A DNA stretch of 24,471 nt from Akkermansiaceae bacterium UBA5020 (GTDB lineage: Bacteria; Verrucomicrobiota; Verrucomicrobiia; Verrucomicrobiales; DEV007), in contig DGXY01000038.1 of assembly GCA_002396885.1 (NCBI GenBank), positions 1-24,471 on the forward strand, read 5' to 3'. Below are positions 22,786 to 24,471 of the stretch, piece by piece. A program made the translations under genes and the position numbers. The notes beneath the pieces are model-generated. The model was given only the letters and a program-made list of their open reading frames with translations, did not search any database and was not told where the DNA came from. The stretch's first letter is position 1. The number at the start of each line of letters is the position of its first letter.

Positions 22786-23952
22786 TCAAATCGGGAATTC
22801 AAGGTTCCGGGCGAATTCCTTGAAGGAGGACTCCTTTTTCATGTCCAATAGGGAAAGCGCGTCGCGGTAGAGCGTCCTCCCTTCAAGCGTGCTGGCGACC
22901 ACGGCTGTGCCGAAGCGCCGCCCGACCTGTCCCGGCTGATTGTTGTGGTAGTTGCCGCCCCCGTCCTTTCCCTTCCTCCGGTATTCCTCCAACTTGTCGT
23001 TGTAGTCCCGGCGGAAGGACGCCTTCGAGATCGCCCCCGCGTCGTGCAGGCGGCGGATGATCACCAGGTCACTCACCCGGTAATGAAGGCGCAGCTTCCT
23101 CACGAATTCCGCGTCCACCGTTGGCCCCCCTTCGATCCGGCTCCGTAGATCCTCCATCGGCACGAGGTATTCCGCCGCCACCGCGTTGCAGTAGACCTCC
23201 ACCCGCTGTTCCGGGGCGTAGGTTTGGTCCAGGTTGGAAAGCGCGGACTGGCCCGCCCAGATGTGTGCCAGCTCGTGCGCCAGGGTGAAGATCTGCGCCG
23301 CCTTCGTGTCCGCGCTGTTCACGAAGACCAGCGGGGCCCACTCGTCCACCAGGGCGAATCCTCGGAATTCTTTGGGATCGAGCAGCCGCCGGGTGTTGTT
23401 CCCCACCTTTCCCGCCCTCACCACGAGGATGCCCGCCGCCTCCGCCGCGTCGACAAATTCACGGATCACCGCATCGAGGTTGGATTCTTTGCACTGGCTG
23501 GGGTGGTAGGCCAGGTGCGTCCGGATGGACTCCGCCGCGTCGCGGATGGATTTTCCTGGCGGGAAGCTCCCCACAAAGGCGGGTTTTCCGCTCTCCGTCT
23601 CCTGCAGGTAGTCGCGGAACCAATCCTGCCGCCGCTGGCTCTGGTGGATCACGTCGAGCAGCTCCGTGCTCATCGTTCCTACGGCCTGGCTGCCGGCCGT
23701 CCGGAAATCCGGGATGGGCAGCTTCTCCACCGGCGGCTCGTCGAGGAAAAGGTATCCGAAGGCCGTGTTCGTGTGGTGCGCCAACCTCTCCGCCTCGCTG
23801 TAGGTCAGCTCGCCCCCGCTCTCCCAACGCTCGATCTTGCCCGCCCATTTCTCCGCCTCCTTCGGGGCAAACTTCGCCGCCAAGGTATCCACCGTCAGGC
23901 GCGCACGCTGGCGCGCCCATTGCAGGACGGAGGGTTCGAGAGAGATCTTCAT
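22786..23952 (-). CDS. HTH-ImmA/IrrE family metallo-endopeptidase
   Basis: A 388-residue protein. Residues about 7-72 resemble an XRE-type DNA-binding domain (LQWARQRARLTVDTLAAKFA ... WAGKIERWESGGELTYSEAE). A linker domain leads to a zinc peptidase domain with HELAH (226-230) and, about 25 residues on, VEVYCNAVAAEYLVP with the likely third ligand. Family members act as proteolytic anti-repressors (ImmA) or as antitoxins with peptidase activity. Here it precedes DUF4411 with a 3-bp gap, so it is probably the regulator or antitoxin of that gene. ATG at 23952 has no clear ribosome binding site. A second, only distantly similar HTH-ImmA protein is encoded at 20714-21805. Confidence 0.9.
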   Translation of the reverse strand: MKISLEPSVLQWARQRARLTVDTLAAKFAPKEAEKWAGKIERWESGGELTYSEAERLAHHTNTAFGYLFLDEPPVEKLPIPDFRTAGSQAVGTMSTELLDVIHQSQRRQDWFRDYLQETESGKPAFVGSFPPGKSIRDAAESIRTHLAYHPSQCKESNLDAVIREFVDAAEAAGILVVRAGKVGNNTRRLLDPKEFRGFALVDEWAPLVFVNSADTKAAQIFTLAHELAHIWAGQSALSNLDQTYAPEQRVEVYCNAVAAEYLVPMEDLRSRIEGGPTVDAEFVRKLRLHYRVSDLVIIRRLHDAGAISKASFRRDYNDKLEEYRRKGKDGGGNYHNNQPGQVGRRFGTAVVASTLEGRTLYRDALSLLDMKKESSFKEFARNLEFPI

Positions 23953-24081
23953 CTAACGGAAATTAACCATTTCCGGGGGGACGTGGCAATGGCGCATCCG
24001 GGACGGCGACGCCGCGCACGCCGAATTCTCTCGTAGTGTGGCGGATGATCGCGTCATCGAAGCAGCCTCCGGGGTGTCGTC

Positions 24082-24471
24082 TCATGGAGTCTTCCCTTCA
24101 AAAAAAGATATGGAGGCAAACCACTTGCACTCATCCATGTCGCTTGCTCCGACGATTTCCTTCACTTCATCCAATTTCTCAGAAGTGATCCGAAGCCGAT
24201 TTGTTGCGAGCGCCAGGAGGATTTCATAGACCATCGAGCGGTTTTTTACCTGTTCGACCCTCTTGAAAAGATAAACAATGCTTCGGCTGTGGACCTCATG
24301 GTCAGAGTAGTCGATCTCGACAGGGAAAGCAGCCCGAAGGATGCTCACTTGGATAAGCGAATCGTTGTAGCGAAAAAAATTCTCTGGATCTAAAAGAACC
24401 CTTCTATTGGGTAACTGTGCGAGACGGTCTATCTCGAGAAGCTGCAAATTGGTGCGAGCGTCTTGAAAAAG
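24082..24471 (-). CDS. Unknown protein, C-terminal part, cut by window edge
   Basis: The minus frame is open from the right edge to the TGA at 24082, giving at least 129 codons (LFQDARTNLQLLEIDRLAQL at the edge). The only early start candidate is TTG at 24447, so the gene more likely begins outside the window. The translation is protein-like, with PNRRVLLDPENFFRYNDSL, SRSIVYLFKRVEQVKNRSMV and a mixed helical end. I recognise no family. Its codon choice is less GC-rich than the genes around it, which may mark a separate origin. It is separated from the ImmA/IrrE gene by about 130 bases. Confidence 0.6.
   Translation of the reverse strand, partial: LFQDARTNLQLLEIDRLAQLPNRRVLLDPENFFRYNDSLIQVSILRAAFPVEIDYSDHEVHSRSIVYLFKRVEQVKNRSMVYEILLALATNRLRITSEKLDEVKEIVGASDMDECKWFASISFFEGKTP

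Overview
The window reads like a chromosomal segment of a high-GC Gram-negative bacterium. Its gene style (two heavy-metal RND efflux operons with small Cys-rich secreted proteins, few clear Shine-Dalgarno sites, many hypothetical companions) recalls Verrucomicrobiota or another PVC-group lineage. That placement is an inference; there is no rRNA or marker gene here. Every gene I can support lies on the minus strand, so transcription runs from high to low coordinates.

Region 1 (1-10378, possibly to 10814) is metal efflux. Two consecutive tripartite HME-RND systems occur. The upstream operon (10378 down to 4272) encodes a small Cys-rich exported protein, a TolC-type outer membrane channel, an unusually short adaptor ending ACTCGH, a complete CzcA-type pump with the D404/D410/E417 proton-relay motif, and a periplasmic protein ending in a Cys-rich tail. 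A probable terminator (4206-4253) closes it. The second operon (4144 to beyond position 1) encodes another small His/Cys-rich exported protein, a TolC channel, a His-rich adaptor with a C-terminal membrane helix, and the first 324 residues of another RND pump.

Region 2 (10865-13754) is the most notable locus: a two-gene short prokaryotic Argonaute system of the SPARTA type. A TIR-APAZ protein (445 aa) overlaps by 11 bp with a short Argonaute (502 aa, MID-PIWI). The PIWI domain appears catalytically dead and a terminator follows. By analogy with characterised SPARTA, guide-directed recognition of invading nucleic acid would trigger NAD(P)+ depletion by the TIR domain.

Region 3 (13755-17633) holds a TPR-repeat gene of unknown function and a frameshifted small gene. 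They lie between two diverged direct repeats (about 70% identical over 150 bp, offset exactly 2914 bp, with a perfect 32-bp core), each followed by a cluster of CTTAAG palindromes and hairpins. A separate 29-bp direct repeat, part of two possible gene remnants encoding YRKLDN, brackets the SPARTA plus TPR segment (10450-10478 and 17563-17591). This looks like a mobile or hot-spot cassette arrangement.

Region 4 (17634-24471) is a restriction and toxin-antitoxin island. It contains hsdR coupled by ATGA to a HigA-ImmA/IrrE fusion, itself overlapping a HigB/RelE-like toxin gene with an operator-like palindrome upstream. Then come a DUF4411 (PIN-like) gene paired with a second HTH-ImmA/IrrE protease and a partial unknown gene at the right edge. 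No hsdM or hsdS is present in the window.
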